Shown: positions 33,241 through 42,900 of the stretch, piece after piece
How the letters are laid out: each line of letters begins with the position of its first letter
How positions within the stretch are numbered: the first letter of the stretch is position 1
Assembly: GCA_030248065.1 (NCBI GenBank)
Contig: JASAMV010006783.1
Coordinates: 1-64,000, forward strand
DNA from: Rhynchonema sp. JSB1_4
Taxonomy: Eukaryota > Nematoda > Chromadorea > Monhysterida > Xyalidae
Direction of reading: 5' to 3'
DNA: 64,000 nt
Notes under the pieces: model-generated
The model's database searches: none
What the model saw: only the letters and a program-made list of their open reading frames with translations
What the model was told of the DNA's origin: nothing
Program-made: the position numbers and the translations under genes

Positions 33241-35499
33241 TTGTGCCATGTCATGCAACATGAAAATAGCTCCCACCTACATTTTAAAATTTTTTTCTGT
33301 TCGCAAAGCAATGAATATCTGCAGAGCTGTTCTTGAGAACTGGTTTTTAATCGCGAAAAGTGTAATGCCCGATACCTTGGAAAAACATGCCGATACCCGA
33401 TACCTTCCGATCCGTACCTATAAGTTGGCCAGCCATCGCCATCGTTTTACGTCCTGTTTGTTTCACAAAATTCCGTAACTTCACTGCAGCAGTGGTCGTG
33501 TGAAGTACACGTGCACGCCTTGTTCACTCAAATTCGATCGTTATGGCGAAGTCATACAACATTGGCAGGAACGACATCTCAAGAAACTGATCGTTAATAT
33601 GTGCAAGGTGGGTGGTTGAAATGTGTGAATGTTGGGAACAACTGTGGCCAAATGCCCCGTTTGCACTTTCCTGGCATTAGCATGAGTATGAACTACACCG
33701 TCATCAATCATGCCTTACTTTGGTTCGGTATCTTTTTGGGCCAGTGAACCTTTTGGGCCATCGTACTTTTTGGGCCATGTTATATATCGGACCATGTACC
33801 TTTTGGGCCAGGTACGTTTTAGGCCAGGTACTTTTTGGACCACGGTGCACCGTAACTTTTGGGCCACATGTTTATTTTTACTCAAAGGACAGCCTGAACC
33901 AGGATCACGTCCACAGTACCTGTGGCGAACTGATCTAGCGTCGATTATGTGAAAGTTGCACAACTGATGCCACATGCATTTTGGGCCAAGGCTTAGGCTT
34001 TTATATCAAAAACATAAGTACTATGTAGGACACAGCAGTATGTGGGTACCATTTGCGACAAACGTGTCAGAGGGACATATCCGCGTGTTGCAGTATGCGC
34101 CTGTCTGACTGACAAAAGTGTCTATAATTACCGATAACAAACCACTCACAGCCAGTCCTTTTGACCACAAACATTGTTTTTTGTTGATTCCTTTTTTGAT
34201 GGGAGCAAGTGTCATTAGTTTCTGTCAACTCTTTAGACCCTATTTGTATCCTTGTTGAAACATTAATGACTCTCCGAATATCGGAAATCGAAAGTGTGCA
34301 TTATTTATCGATCGCCATCAAGATACAAGCATAGACGTAGACGGCAGGTTGGGTGATGTTACATGAATGATGATATAAGGCCCGTGGGTAAAAACCATTT
34401 TACGGCGCGCGTCACATTTCAACGGTTTTTACTTGATCATGGTGTGATTTTTTGCGGTTTTGTAAGCTGACTTTATTTTAGGATCTGGAACGAAGCCAGA
34501 TTATTTTTGATCACAAAATCTGGTTACTTGTGTATGAAGTTGTTCGGGGGTTAACTGCGGATCGTGATCCAAAGTATATTGCATGTTAAAAAATTGACTA
34601 CAAAAGGATTCACCGTAGGCGACATCAAACTTAGTGATCGGATCGGACCAGTTCTGTCTTGGTGATGTGAGTTCTTTGAACTAAGGATATTAAGAAATTT
34701 ACTGATGCCACTCATTTCGACCAGCGTAAAATCTGTTCGCAGACCTAAGATGAATAACTTTTTTCTTAATTCATTAAATACATTACTGAATTTAGTACTC
34801 CAGTTCTTAACATCCTCAATGCAAGAAACACGCGCGATAAAGGCAAGTTACATCCGATCCGATCACCAAGTTGATGTCGTTCTGTGTCTAAGGCTGCCTT
34901 CACAATGCATGCGAGTTTGCGAGTCAGCGCGGCTCGCATTTGTGTTCACAATGCAAAATGCGAGTTTGCGATTTTGCGAGTTTTCGGCTCGCAAACTCGC
35001 AAAAGGCCGATTAGGATTGGTTCTAATTTTGGACGCGAGTTTGCTGCGCGCGTGCTTTCCTTAGCAAGAAAACATAATTGTTTCGATGCGCTTGGATGCC
35101 CAACAGGATACCGAACCCTTACTTTTATGATGTGTGAATGTGAATTCTCGGAGATTTTTTGAGAACTGTGAATTTGACCAGTGTAGACGTTGTTTCATAT
35201 TGTTTGTGAGCAACATTTCCGCTGGTCGTATTAGCACTCATATTCTTTTGCATAATGCGGGCAAAACAAAACTTTTGTATTTTGCAAAATCGTGGTCCAA
35301 CACCGCGACTGTAGCTCCTTGTTCCTTAAAATGAAAAATCTTGAAAGCTAAATTACAGGTTGACGAATGTCCGAAGCATCGTGCCGAATTCGATACTGAC
35401 TTCAAAGTTGATTGGACATTGCCCGAACAGCCGACTGATGATGAGATCAACGCCGGAGTGGAGAAGAATAAAAAGACGGAATTGATTACGTTGGATTGA
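17143..35499 (+). CDS. mep-1: MEP-1-like multi-zinc-finger protein
   Basis: Predicted 27 exons, about 1489 residues, every phase consistent: 17143-17173, 21304-21542, 22422-22556, 23488-23653, 23776-23844, 23925-24076, 24781-25057, 25562-26529, 26602-26730, 27384-27572, 27722-27820, 27897-27995, 28070-28176, 28638-28763, 29099-29207, 29278-29389, 29454-29545, 29721-29823, 30220-30371, 30724-30928, 31287-31435, 31695-31781, 32085-32292, 32467-32531, 32595-32737, 33490-33607, 35359-35499. The N-terminal half is acidic and Ser/Thr-rich. The conserved core starts near FTTLFREYLMREARSN and carries at least seven C2H2-type fingers plus one C2HC. In C. elegans and Drosophila, MEP-1 is a nuclear partner of the Mi-2 chromatin remodeller and represses germline or neural genes; in C. 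elegans it also binds the MOG RNA helicases. The assignment rests on remembered finger spacing and core sequence. If exon 17143-17173 is wrong, translation would start at ATG 21306. Confidence 0.75.
18637..19925. mobile_element. hAT-like insertion of 1289 bp inside F2, G/C-tract rich
   Basis: The ends are CAGTGGTGTAGCT and its imperfect complement (CACACCATTG). The 8-bp duplication ATAATGCC is exact at 18629-18636 and 19926-19933, and the empty site is present in the intact host copy near 21041. The interior is tandem words such as GGGGGGCTGTATTTTT and GGGGCGGCAACCTACCTACT, with long G and C runs. Internal ends near 19470 suggest it is itself compound. Confidence 0.8.
19990..20449. mobile_element. 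460-bp insertion with TATACTG ends inside F2
   Basis: The ends are TATACTG and CAGTATA. The 8-bp duplication GGTTGACC is exact at 19982-19989 and 20450-20457. The interior is AT-rich and repeats a palindromic word (AAAAAACCGTTTTTT). It is related to 24157-24575. Confidence 0.8.
20540..20785. mobile_element. Small hAT-like element with GAGGTGGGAATCGGGCC ends
   Basis: The inverted ends are GAGGTGGGAATCGGGCCGGG and GGCCCGATTCCCACCTC. The flanks CCAGTAAT and CCACAAAT agree at 6 of 8 positions, a possible decayed duplication. A related fragment lies at about 56255-56350. Confidence 0.55.
20834..21188 (-). mobile_element. Uninterrupted transposon copy F1, about 355 bp
   Basis: The inverted ends are CCGTATTGTCGGAAATAGAA and its complement. 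It is the reverse-oriented relative of F2 and gives the empty-site sequence for both insertions in F2. No open frame of note. Confidence 0.75.
21653..22063. mobile_element. 411-bp element with TAGGGTTAGAG ends (intron 2 of the MEP-1-like gene)
   Basis: The ends are TAGGGTTAGAG and CTCTAACCCTA. The 8-bp duplication TCGTCAAC is exact at 21645-21652 and 22064-22071. The interior ends are packed with a GTCGGGTGTCGG word, and the AT-rich core matches 22790-22930 inverted. Confidence 0.8.
22653..23232. mobile_element. 580-bp hAT-like element holding a copy of the TAGGGTTAGAG element
   Basis: The ends are CAGTGTAGTTCCTGG and CCAGGAACTACACTG. The flanks CTTAGCTC (22645-22652) and CCTAGCTC (23233-23240) agree at 7 of 8. 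Inside, from 22675, lies a copy of the TAGGGTTAGAG / GTCGGGTGTCGG family, so this is a nested insertion in the intron between the exons at 22422 and 23488. Confidence 0.7.
24157..24575. mobile_element. 419-bp element with TATACTTGCG ends and hairpin words
   Basis: The ends are TATACTTGCG and CGCAAGTATA. The 8-bp duplication GCTTCAAC is exact at 24149-24156 and 24576-24583. The interior repeats GGAAAAAAACCGTTTTTTCC-like palindromes. It lies in the intron between exons 23925-24076 and 24781-25057. Confidence 0.8.
26916..27301. mobile_element. 386-bp PIF/Harbinger-like MITE
   Basis: The ends are GGCCGGTTTCACAATGCATG and its near complement. The 3-bp duplication ATA flanks it (26913-26915, 27302-27304). 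A 3-bp TWA-like target with GGCC...TTTCACAATG ends is typical of PIF/Harbinger. The interior repeats a GCGGGTTA/GACCCGC word. It lies in the intron before exon 27384. Confidence 0.75.
28340..28500. mobile_element. Palindromic MITE of about 160 bp with TA flanks
   Basis: The ends are CTCTGGCAATTCTTTTGGGA and its near complement TCCCAAAAGAATTGTCAGAG, each next to TA, as in Tc1/mariner elements. It lies in the intron before exon 28638. Just beyond it, 28510-28560 carries one end of the GATCGGATCGG family. Confidence 0.65.
32870..33420. mobile_element. Element built from a CCGATACCCGATAC word, with long A and C runs
   Basis: Both ends are packed with degenerate copies of CCGATACCCGATAC in opposite orientation. 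The middle has an A-rich run (33142-33194) next to an uninterrupted C run of about 33 bases ending at 33239. It lies in the intron between exons 32595 and 33490. Target duplication not resolved. Confidence 0.5.
33712..34892 (-). repeat. 1.2-kb dispersed repeat, inverted copy of 8210-9355
   Basis: It starts with the GGGCCAAAAAGTA word block and continues through the GTCAGTCAGACAGGCGCATA segment. It ends with the CAACTTGGTGATCGGATCGG element, in reverse order to the copy in the module gene. It lies in the last intron of the MEP-1-like gene. A GGCTGCCTTCACAATGCATG end (Harbinger-like) abuts its right side. Confidence 0.7.
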
Positions 35500-36638
35500 A
35501 CGTAAACGGGTTGTTGATGTTGGTTACTGATGATGATTGGCATTGTTTGGTGGGTATTTTATATTAATGGATAGTTTCAAACTTGGTGATCAGTATCTGA
35601 TCTGTGTTGGTTACAGAAAGTTCTGATTGCAATCAGTGAGAAGCGGTTTATAATCGATTATCACAACCTTTCTGTAAATTTTTGTCACAATTCACCGTCA
35701 CGACAGAAGGAGAAGACCAAAATATATCCGATCCGATCAGCAAGTTTCATGACACTCTAGATATGCGCGTTCAATCAGGCTTGAACGTCTGTGTTCGGAA
35801 TTAGGTAACTTCAGTGATCTTAGGTACTTATTCGTCCCTTCATTTCATTGATATGATCACCGTTGTGTGCTGGTTTTTTACTTATTTTGTTTGTTTGTTT
35901 TTTTTTCATCCAGTGCTGCGCTGCTTTCACGTTTTTCTGTTTCTTTTTTGTTTTCAATGAATCTTGCATTGGTCGTTTGTTTTTTAGTGCTTGTTATCGT
36001 TTTGATGTATCTGATCGCTGTTAATGTTTATTACAAAACAGTAGCTATAATATGTGGACTTACTTATACTAGTGTTTGAAATTGCGTTTTGTTCTCCAGA
36101 TTTACTGCTTCACCAGTGTGACTCTTGTGATCATTTGAACCATGTTTTATCATAATTGTTTGTTTTTGTCTTTTTTTGTTTTTCTTACACGATTCAGTCG
36201 ATCTTCTTACTGTTTCTTTTTTGAGCCGTCATTTTGTTCCTTTCACCGAAAAAAAACAAGAAAATATGAAGAGCTGTGGTTCTTATTTGGGAGACGGGAA
36301 TTTGTATTCAGCAAGCGCGAAGTTACTTTTTAATTTGGAAGTATGTGTTACGTTTTTCCGCCAACGATAGGCTGATTCCGTTGGCAAGTTCCATACCTAG
36401 ATTTTTGATCATGCAGCCCGGCTGAACACTGACCAGTGAATATTCTTCATTGGCACCTTGCTCCTCGATCTATCGTTAATCTCCCACTTGCCCCTTGACG
36501 TCGATGTGATTGGCGGGAGATTGCGCTGTGGCCATGCCTGGAGACGAACAAGTGATGTTGAGATGATCGAAATGGCCAGGTTGCCTGGAATGGAGTGGAC
36601 CATACAATATTTTCAGAATCAGTTTCAAATCAATCGTC
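35500..36638. other. Intergenic region between the MEP-1-like and THUMPD3-like genes
   Basis: It holds the 3' flank of the zinc-finger gene. A MITE at about 35575-35750 has AAACTTGGTGATC ends (GATCGGATCGG family). The rest is T-rich sequence without a supported exon. Confidence 0.5.
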
Positions 36639-39618
36639 ATGTGTGACATCGAAGCAACCATTCAACTGGAAGGCTCGGTCACAACGGGTCTAGAGCGAAT
36701 GGCTGAGCAGGAAGTGAAGCGCAAGATGCAGCCAGTTGAGTCGTGGTATTCGCAGGGTCGTGTCATTTTCAAAGTGCCACGCACCTGTCTGCAGTCACCC
36801 GATGTGTTCAAACAAGTTAGCATAACATTCTTTACTGTTCACAAAGTCAAGTCTCTGTTTTCTGGACTGTGTAAACAATAACAAACAGGATAGTTAGTTT
36901 ACTGCGTCGGCACCAACTCGTTAATAGTGTAAACAAACAGGTTTATTGTGTGGCAATATGCTTTTTGGTTTCCCGTTTCGGTCTGTTTTCATGGACTGGA
37001 GATGGCCGTAGTCATCGTCAGTGCGAGTGCACCAGATCGCCACGTCTTGTTACAAACCAAATTAATGGGCAGCTGATGTGACTCATACATGTAGATGATC
37101 GGTCTTCGTTCGATCGACAACGCCTATTTTGTGTGTTGGCAGTCGGACAAATACGAATTCACTGATTGTGACAAAGAGTCCGCATTGGCGAACCTCGATC
37201 AAATTGTTACGCTCGTGGATTGGAGTGCGTTTTTTGTGTAGTTTTCATAATTATATCGCTTATTGGGTACTGTTTTTTGTGATTCCACCTGGTATAGATC
37301 GGCGTAAAAGTTCTGCGCTGGTCAAAGTCGAAATATCAATGACAATTTTGCAAAATTTTCCAGGTGCATTTTTGCACGTCTGGCAACACATGTACGGGGA
37401 ATTGTCTGGATCGGTCGAAACATCGATTGATCGATTTACGAAATACAAAGACACTGGGGAAAAACAGAATGCTGGCGATCAACTGAAAGGTTGGTTGGTT
37501 TGCACCAACGCTTGATTTGATTGGCGTAATTGGAACAAACTTGATACTGTTATCGGATCTGCCTTGGCCACATCATTTCTTTGGTGGAATATTTCTAGAA
37601 GTGCTGATGCCGCAAACTTTGACCTTCACCCAGCGTAATGGTTGTCTTGGAACAACTTTTATGCTGACCAAAACCATAGACGTTGGTAAATCTCGAAAAT
37701 ATTCTCAATTCAAGCAAAACCGCGTGGCAAAATCCGATCTAATCGCGAAGCTTGATACGTAGAATTCAGAGCATCAAAAGCGTCCCTTTGCGTGTGCCCA
37801 TCGCCAATCCGTCTCTTTCACGCAGCCACACCCTCGTTCCGCGTTACGTGCAATCGAGCTGGTGAACATCACGCATTCGGTTCGCCTGACGCCGCCGCAC
37901 ATTTGGGTGATCTCGTGAATCGATATTTCGGATGGACGGTGAAAATGAAACAGTTTGACATCGAGGTTGTGCTCAGAATCACTGACAATTCGGTGGGTGC
38001 CGTGAGCTTGTTGGGTGATTGAAGTTGAAGGTAGAAAGTTAGTCACATTCGTCACCGAAATCACTCCCACTTATTCACTTGCAGTGCTCAATCAGTCTAC
38101 CCCTGAACCGCGAGTCGCTCTATCGTCGCAACATCATAGCGTTCGGTCCAACCACTTTGCGTGCAACGATTGCCAACGGGTTAATTCGATTGGCCGACCC
38201 CCAGCGCGGTGATATCATTCTCGACCCTTTATGTGGCACAGGTGCCATACCGGTGGAGGCGGCCTGTGAATATACGGATTGTCTCGTGATGGGCGTGGAG
38301 ATCAATGACAAGGTTGGTTGGGGTGGATATTGAAAGCGTTCAGTGTTGTTTTTCGGGCGTGTAGGCGGGCGCAAGCTAGCAGTTATGGACAGTTGTTATA
38401 TTGATGGGCATGATAACAAGGGAGGCGCTCATCTCACGGTCTTAAGTTTTGTCTCATTTCTGAACCGTGATTTTTTAAAAATGTCTCACAAGACATCGTG
38501 AGTGCGAACGCACCAAAACACCAGATGGCTAAATGAGCGCATAAGCATCGCTGTTTTGCGCAAACAGCACAAGTTTCTCGACTCGACAATACTTTCTTGT
38601 TGATCAAGTCAGAAAAAATTCCATTCAAGATATGGATGATGCAGGGCGTCGAGAACTCAGCGAATAACATTCGAGCATTGTCTGACGATGACAACCAGTG
38701 CACCACGGGCGTGTGTGCGTGCGTGCAGGCCGACTCGACTAAGTTGCCGTTCAGATCGAATTTCGTTGATTGTATTGTTACGGGTGAGGCTGGCAGAATT
38801 TGAAATTCTGTGATCTCGGATTATATACACATTTGTGCCTACTTCTCAACAGCACCACAGCCAATTCACGCCAGGTTCAAAAGGATTCAATGTGAATTGT
38901 GCCTGGTATTTTCGGCTGACCGTTTCAATCAGTTTTCGCTGACAGGCGGGCGGTGCAACAGGCCATCGTCACTGTCCACGTGGCCAGAAAAGCACCCACC
39001 GGCTAGCCGGTGTATAATTTTTGGACTGGCATTGATCGCGCTTGTTTTCAGACATGCCATTCGGCAAGCGTATGGGCTCACGAGCCTCCAACCAAACCCT
39101 CTACCCGCGTTTGTTGGTCGAGTTTGCACGCGTTGCACGAGTGGGCACCGGCAGGGCTGTGTTGATGACGATGGATAACAAGACGGTGGTCAAATGGCTC
39201 AAGGTTGGAGGCGCACTCTTGCCGAATTAAGTCTATCTTCGTGTGAATTGTGCTGCGTTTTTCTGGCTGCCCTTTCCTACCTCTGTTCACAGACGGGCGA
39301 TGCAACAAGATATATTTGCAGTGCGGATGCGGCAGTTTACCCCAAGACCACACGCTCGCGTAAAGCATCACTGCTTGTGCAAGCAAACGCACAAAAGGCT
39401 CGTCAGATTCCATCTGTGATGGCATGCAGCTCAAGGTTCAAGCAGTCTACACGTGTGCACAACATTTTTTATATATATTATTGTCATGGCCTGTTTTTTT
39501 TCAGCACAATCGCTACTGGCGTCTCAAATGGACTACCTTCATCAACATGGGCGGTCTGCCAGCACACGCGTACACACTGCATCGAACTGATGTGCTGTAT
39601 GATGAGGCTAATACGTGA
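36639..39618 (+). CDS. thumpd3: THUMPD3-type tRNA (guanine-N2)-methyltransferase
   Basis: Eight exons, 394 residues, all phases closing: 36639-36815, 37143-37224, 37364-37489, 37826-37992, 38085-38312, 38645-38783, 39052-39203, 39505-39618. The N-terminal half is THUMP-like: VTTGLERMAEQEVKRK, then FRVTCNRAGEHHAFGSPDAA. The C-terminal half is a Rossmann methyltransferase. ESLYRRNIIAFGPTTLRATI leads to the S-adenosylmethionine motif DPLCGTGAIPVEA, and the catalytic motif TDMPFGKRMGS is joined across the 38783/39052 splice. The end WTTFINMGGLPAHAYTLHRT matches the family's closing strand. THUMPD3 enzymes use a TRMT112 partner to make N2-methylguanosine at tRNA positions 6 and 7. At 394 residues it is shorter than the human protein (about 500), mainly at the N-terminus. 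An upstream coding exon was not found. Confidence 0.9.
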
Positions 39619-39669
39619 TGTTTCATTGCGTGCACATCATGATAATGTCAATTGAGATACGAAGTCAAA

Positions 39670-39675
39670 AATAAA
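39670..39675 (+). promoter_or_regulatory. Polyadenylation signal AATAAA after the THUMPD3-like gene
   Basis: AATAAA lies about 50 bp after the TGA at 39616-39618, with a second AAATAAA near 39718. The position fits 3' end formation for this gene. Confidence 0.5.
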
Positions 39676-39968
39676 ACATTCCCATGCCAAACGATCGTTA
39701 TAAACATGATCAACATCAAATAAACACTGGAAGTCCATCCACTTGATTAGTTTTGGCTTCATGGCTCGACCTGAATTGTTGTTTTTTCATAATCAAGTGT
39801 ACGCGCATGAAATTCGATATCCCAAAAAGCATGTTTGCGTTGGGAATGCAGATGGGCCAGCACAGCAGCCACATAGACCACGTGGTCATAAGACTCTATG
39901 AAAATTGAAGCACTTCAAATTTTTTGATAGTCAAGCAATCAACATTCGCCCTGTGTAACCAATTAATA

Positions 39969-42900
39969 ATGAACGTATCAGTGCCCTCAGTTGTGCACAT
40001 ACTCTGGCAAGCACAGCCTCCATCCACCTCAAATTGCAGCTTTCACTCACATCTGCATTTACGACCGTTCTCATGCCCACGTCCAGGTATGTGCAGGTAT
40101 TTCTTTCCCATCATTGCGAAACATCCCCCTACTCGTTTACTTCGGCATCAGCTGGTTGAGTGATGTTTCATAAGAAAACCACTTGGTGCGCCGCCGGGAT
40201 TCTTTAGGCTCAAAGTCAACTCAATCATTAGTTCAGGCGTCGGCCTGACAAAGCTCAGGTATAACCATCCGCCCGCTTTATGAAATCAAGGCGCATCTGG
40301 CAAAACTCGCCGTGTTACAAGTTCAGAGATCCACGTGCATTCTGAGATCAATTTGTAGTCTCTGTTGATTCAATACCTGAATTTCTAGTGACAACAAAAA
40401 GTGCCAAATTTGATACAGGCGTGGAATCCGAAATCACCCTGATGCTGTTGTACCTGCTCAACATCCACGCACACACGTTGCAAGATGTGACTGGAGTGGA
40501 TGACTCGCTGTTGTGCAACAAGTACTACAAATTTCAGTTGCTGCTCGGCGGACGTCGGATTGTGCCCGAGTAAGATATTTTTTTCGTTCTCAAACTTCAA
40601 AACGGATCGAAATACAACCTTTTGTATTTAACAGTGCCGATTCACCTCAGGTACCGAAAATATAGGGACGAACGTCACTATAAAGTGAATTGCCTGCAAC
40701 AAACTTTCTTTGACAACCATTTATTTGATTTCCGATCAATCATGCGATCCTTGGACTATTCATGTTCCGATCACACAATCTACAGTGAACCGATCCGATC
40801 GCTGACCTTTGGCGTGTTGGTCAAAGCTGAACCACGTGTCGTCTGGTTACATCAGGTATGGGTCACGGTCACATTGATGATAGTCTTGTCGCTTCATTCT
40901 GTTCCAATCTGTCATATCACACACAGCAATCAAAAGGCAAACAATTTAGTGCTCCACGATGTGTTCAGTCATCCTTGCAGCAGCAGAATCACAGCCAATT
41001 TCTGAAAGCCATTGCTCCATTTGAGTGCGCTCCTGTCGCTGGGACGGGACTTGCAACAGTCTGAGGCTTTCACCTCAGCCCGAACTCTGGACATCAAAGA
41101 CATGCAAAAACAGAGGGACGGGACTTGCAACAGTCTGAGGCTTTCACCTCAGCCCGAACTCTGGACATCAATGACATGCAAAAACAGAGGGACGGGACTT
41201 GCAACAGTCTGAGGCTTTCACCTCAGCCCGAACTCTGGACATCAAAGACATGCAAAAACAGAGGGACGGGACTTGCAACAGTCTGAGGCTTTCACCTCAG
41301 CCCGAACTCTGGACATCAAAGACATGCAAAAACAGAGGGACGGGACTTGCAACAGTCTGAGGCTTTCACCTCAGCCCGAACTCTGGACATCAAAGACATG
41401 CAAAAACAGAGGGACGGGACTTGCAACAGTCTGAGGCTTTCACCTCAGCCCGAACTCTGGACATCAAAGACATGCAAAAACAGAGGGACGGGACTTGCAA
41501 CAGTCTGAGGCTTTCACCTCAGCCCGAACTCTGGACATCAAAGACATGCAAAAACAGAGGGACGGGACTTGCAACAGTCTGAGGCTTTCACCTCAGCCCG
41601 AACTCTGGACATCAAAGACATGCAAAAACAGAGGGACGGGACTTGCAACAGTCTGAGGCTTTCACCTCAGCCCGAACTCTGGACATCAAAGACATGCAAA
41701 AACAGAGGGACGGGACTTGCAACAGTCTGAGGCTTTCACCTCAGCCCGAACTCTGGACATCAAAGACATGCAAAAACAGAGGGACGGGACTTGCAACAGT
41801 CTGAGGCTTTCACCTCAGCCCGAACTCTGGACATCAAAGACATGCAAAAACAGAGGGACGGGACTTGCAACAGTCTGAGGCTTTCACCTCAGCCCGAACT
41901 CTGGACATCAAAGACATGCAAAAACAGAGGGACGGGACTTGCAACAGTCTGAGGCTTTCACCTCAGCCCGAACTCTGGACATCAAAGACATGCAAAAACA
42001 GAGGGACGGGACTTGCAACAGTCTGAGGCTTTCACCTCAGCCCGAACTCTGGACATCAAAGACATGCAAAAACAGAGGGACGGGACTTGCAACAGTCTGA
42101 GGCTTTCACCTCAGCCCGAACTCTGGACATCAAAGACATGCAAAAACAGAGGGACGGGACTTGCAACAGTCTGAGGCTTTCACCTCAGCCCGAACTCTGG
42201 ACATCAAAGACATGCAAAAACAGAGGGACGGGACTTGCAACAGTCTGAGGCTTTCACCTCAGCCCGAACTCTGGACATCAAAGACATGCAAAAACAGAGG
42301 GACGGGACTTGCAACAGTCTGAGGCTTTCACCTCAGCCCGAACTCTGGACATCAAAGACATGCAAAAACAGAGGGACGGGACTTGCAACAGTCTGAGGCT
42401 TTCACCTCAGCCCGAACTTTGGACATCAAAGACATGCAAAAACAGAGGGACGGGACTTGCAACAGTCTGAGGCTTTCACCTCAGCCCGAACTCTGGACAT
42501 CAAAGACATGCAAAAACAGAGGGACGGGACTTGCAACAGTCTGAGGCTTTCACCTCAGCCCGAACTCTGGACATCAAAGACATGCAAAAACAGAGGGACG
42601 GGACTTGCAACAGTCTGAGGCTTTCACCTCAGCCCGAACTTTGGACATCAAAGACATGCAAAAACAGAGGGACGGGACTTGCAACAGTCTGAGGCTTTCA
42701 CCTCAGCCCGAACTCTGGACATCAAAGACATGCAAAAACAGAGGGACGGGACTTGCAACAGTCTGAGGCTTTCACCTCAGCCCGAACTCTGGACATCAAA
42801 GACATGCAAAAACAGAGGGACGGGACTTGCAACAGTCTGAGGCTTTCACCTCAGCCCGAACTTTGGACATCAAAGACATGCAAAAACAGAGGGACGGGAC

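Larger units (their letters stand above)
27897..33607 (+). other. Zinc-finger region of the MEP-1-like protein
   Basis: The fingers, several of them split by introns, are: CNLKWC...HHRMDH; CCHCDYACTAWERMHKHYG (completed by the EDH of the next exon); CTICDEMFDTKSVQMSHIK with a final Cys; CELCDFVCQG joined to VILLLFHIQNSH; CSRCEARFWTYEGLERHL joined to VMLH; CGKCSK joined to QYAFNLLQHLVHEH; CDVCAFRCKSYITLESHL with TTEH; and CTPCSLKFDRYGEVIQHW with QERH. Correct C-x2-C and H-x(4-5)-H spacing across exon joins is independent support for the splice sites. Confidence 0.8.

Noticed and set aside
33020..33478. Lys/Pro-rich frames at an A run and C run
   Set aside because: They are produced by homopolymer tracts inside a repeat element.
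41012..41212. Protein-like frame through the first satellite units
   Set aside because: The 74-bp unit shifts frame every copy and soon meets stops. Splice phases on both sides already match without it.
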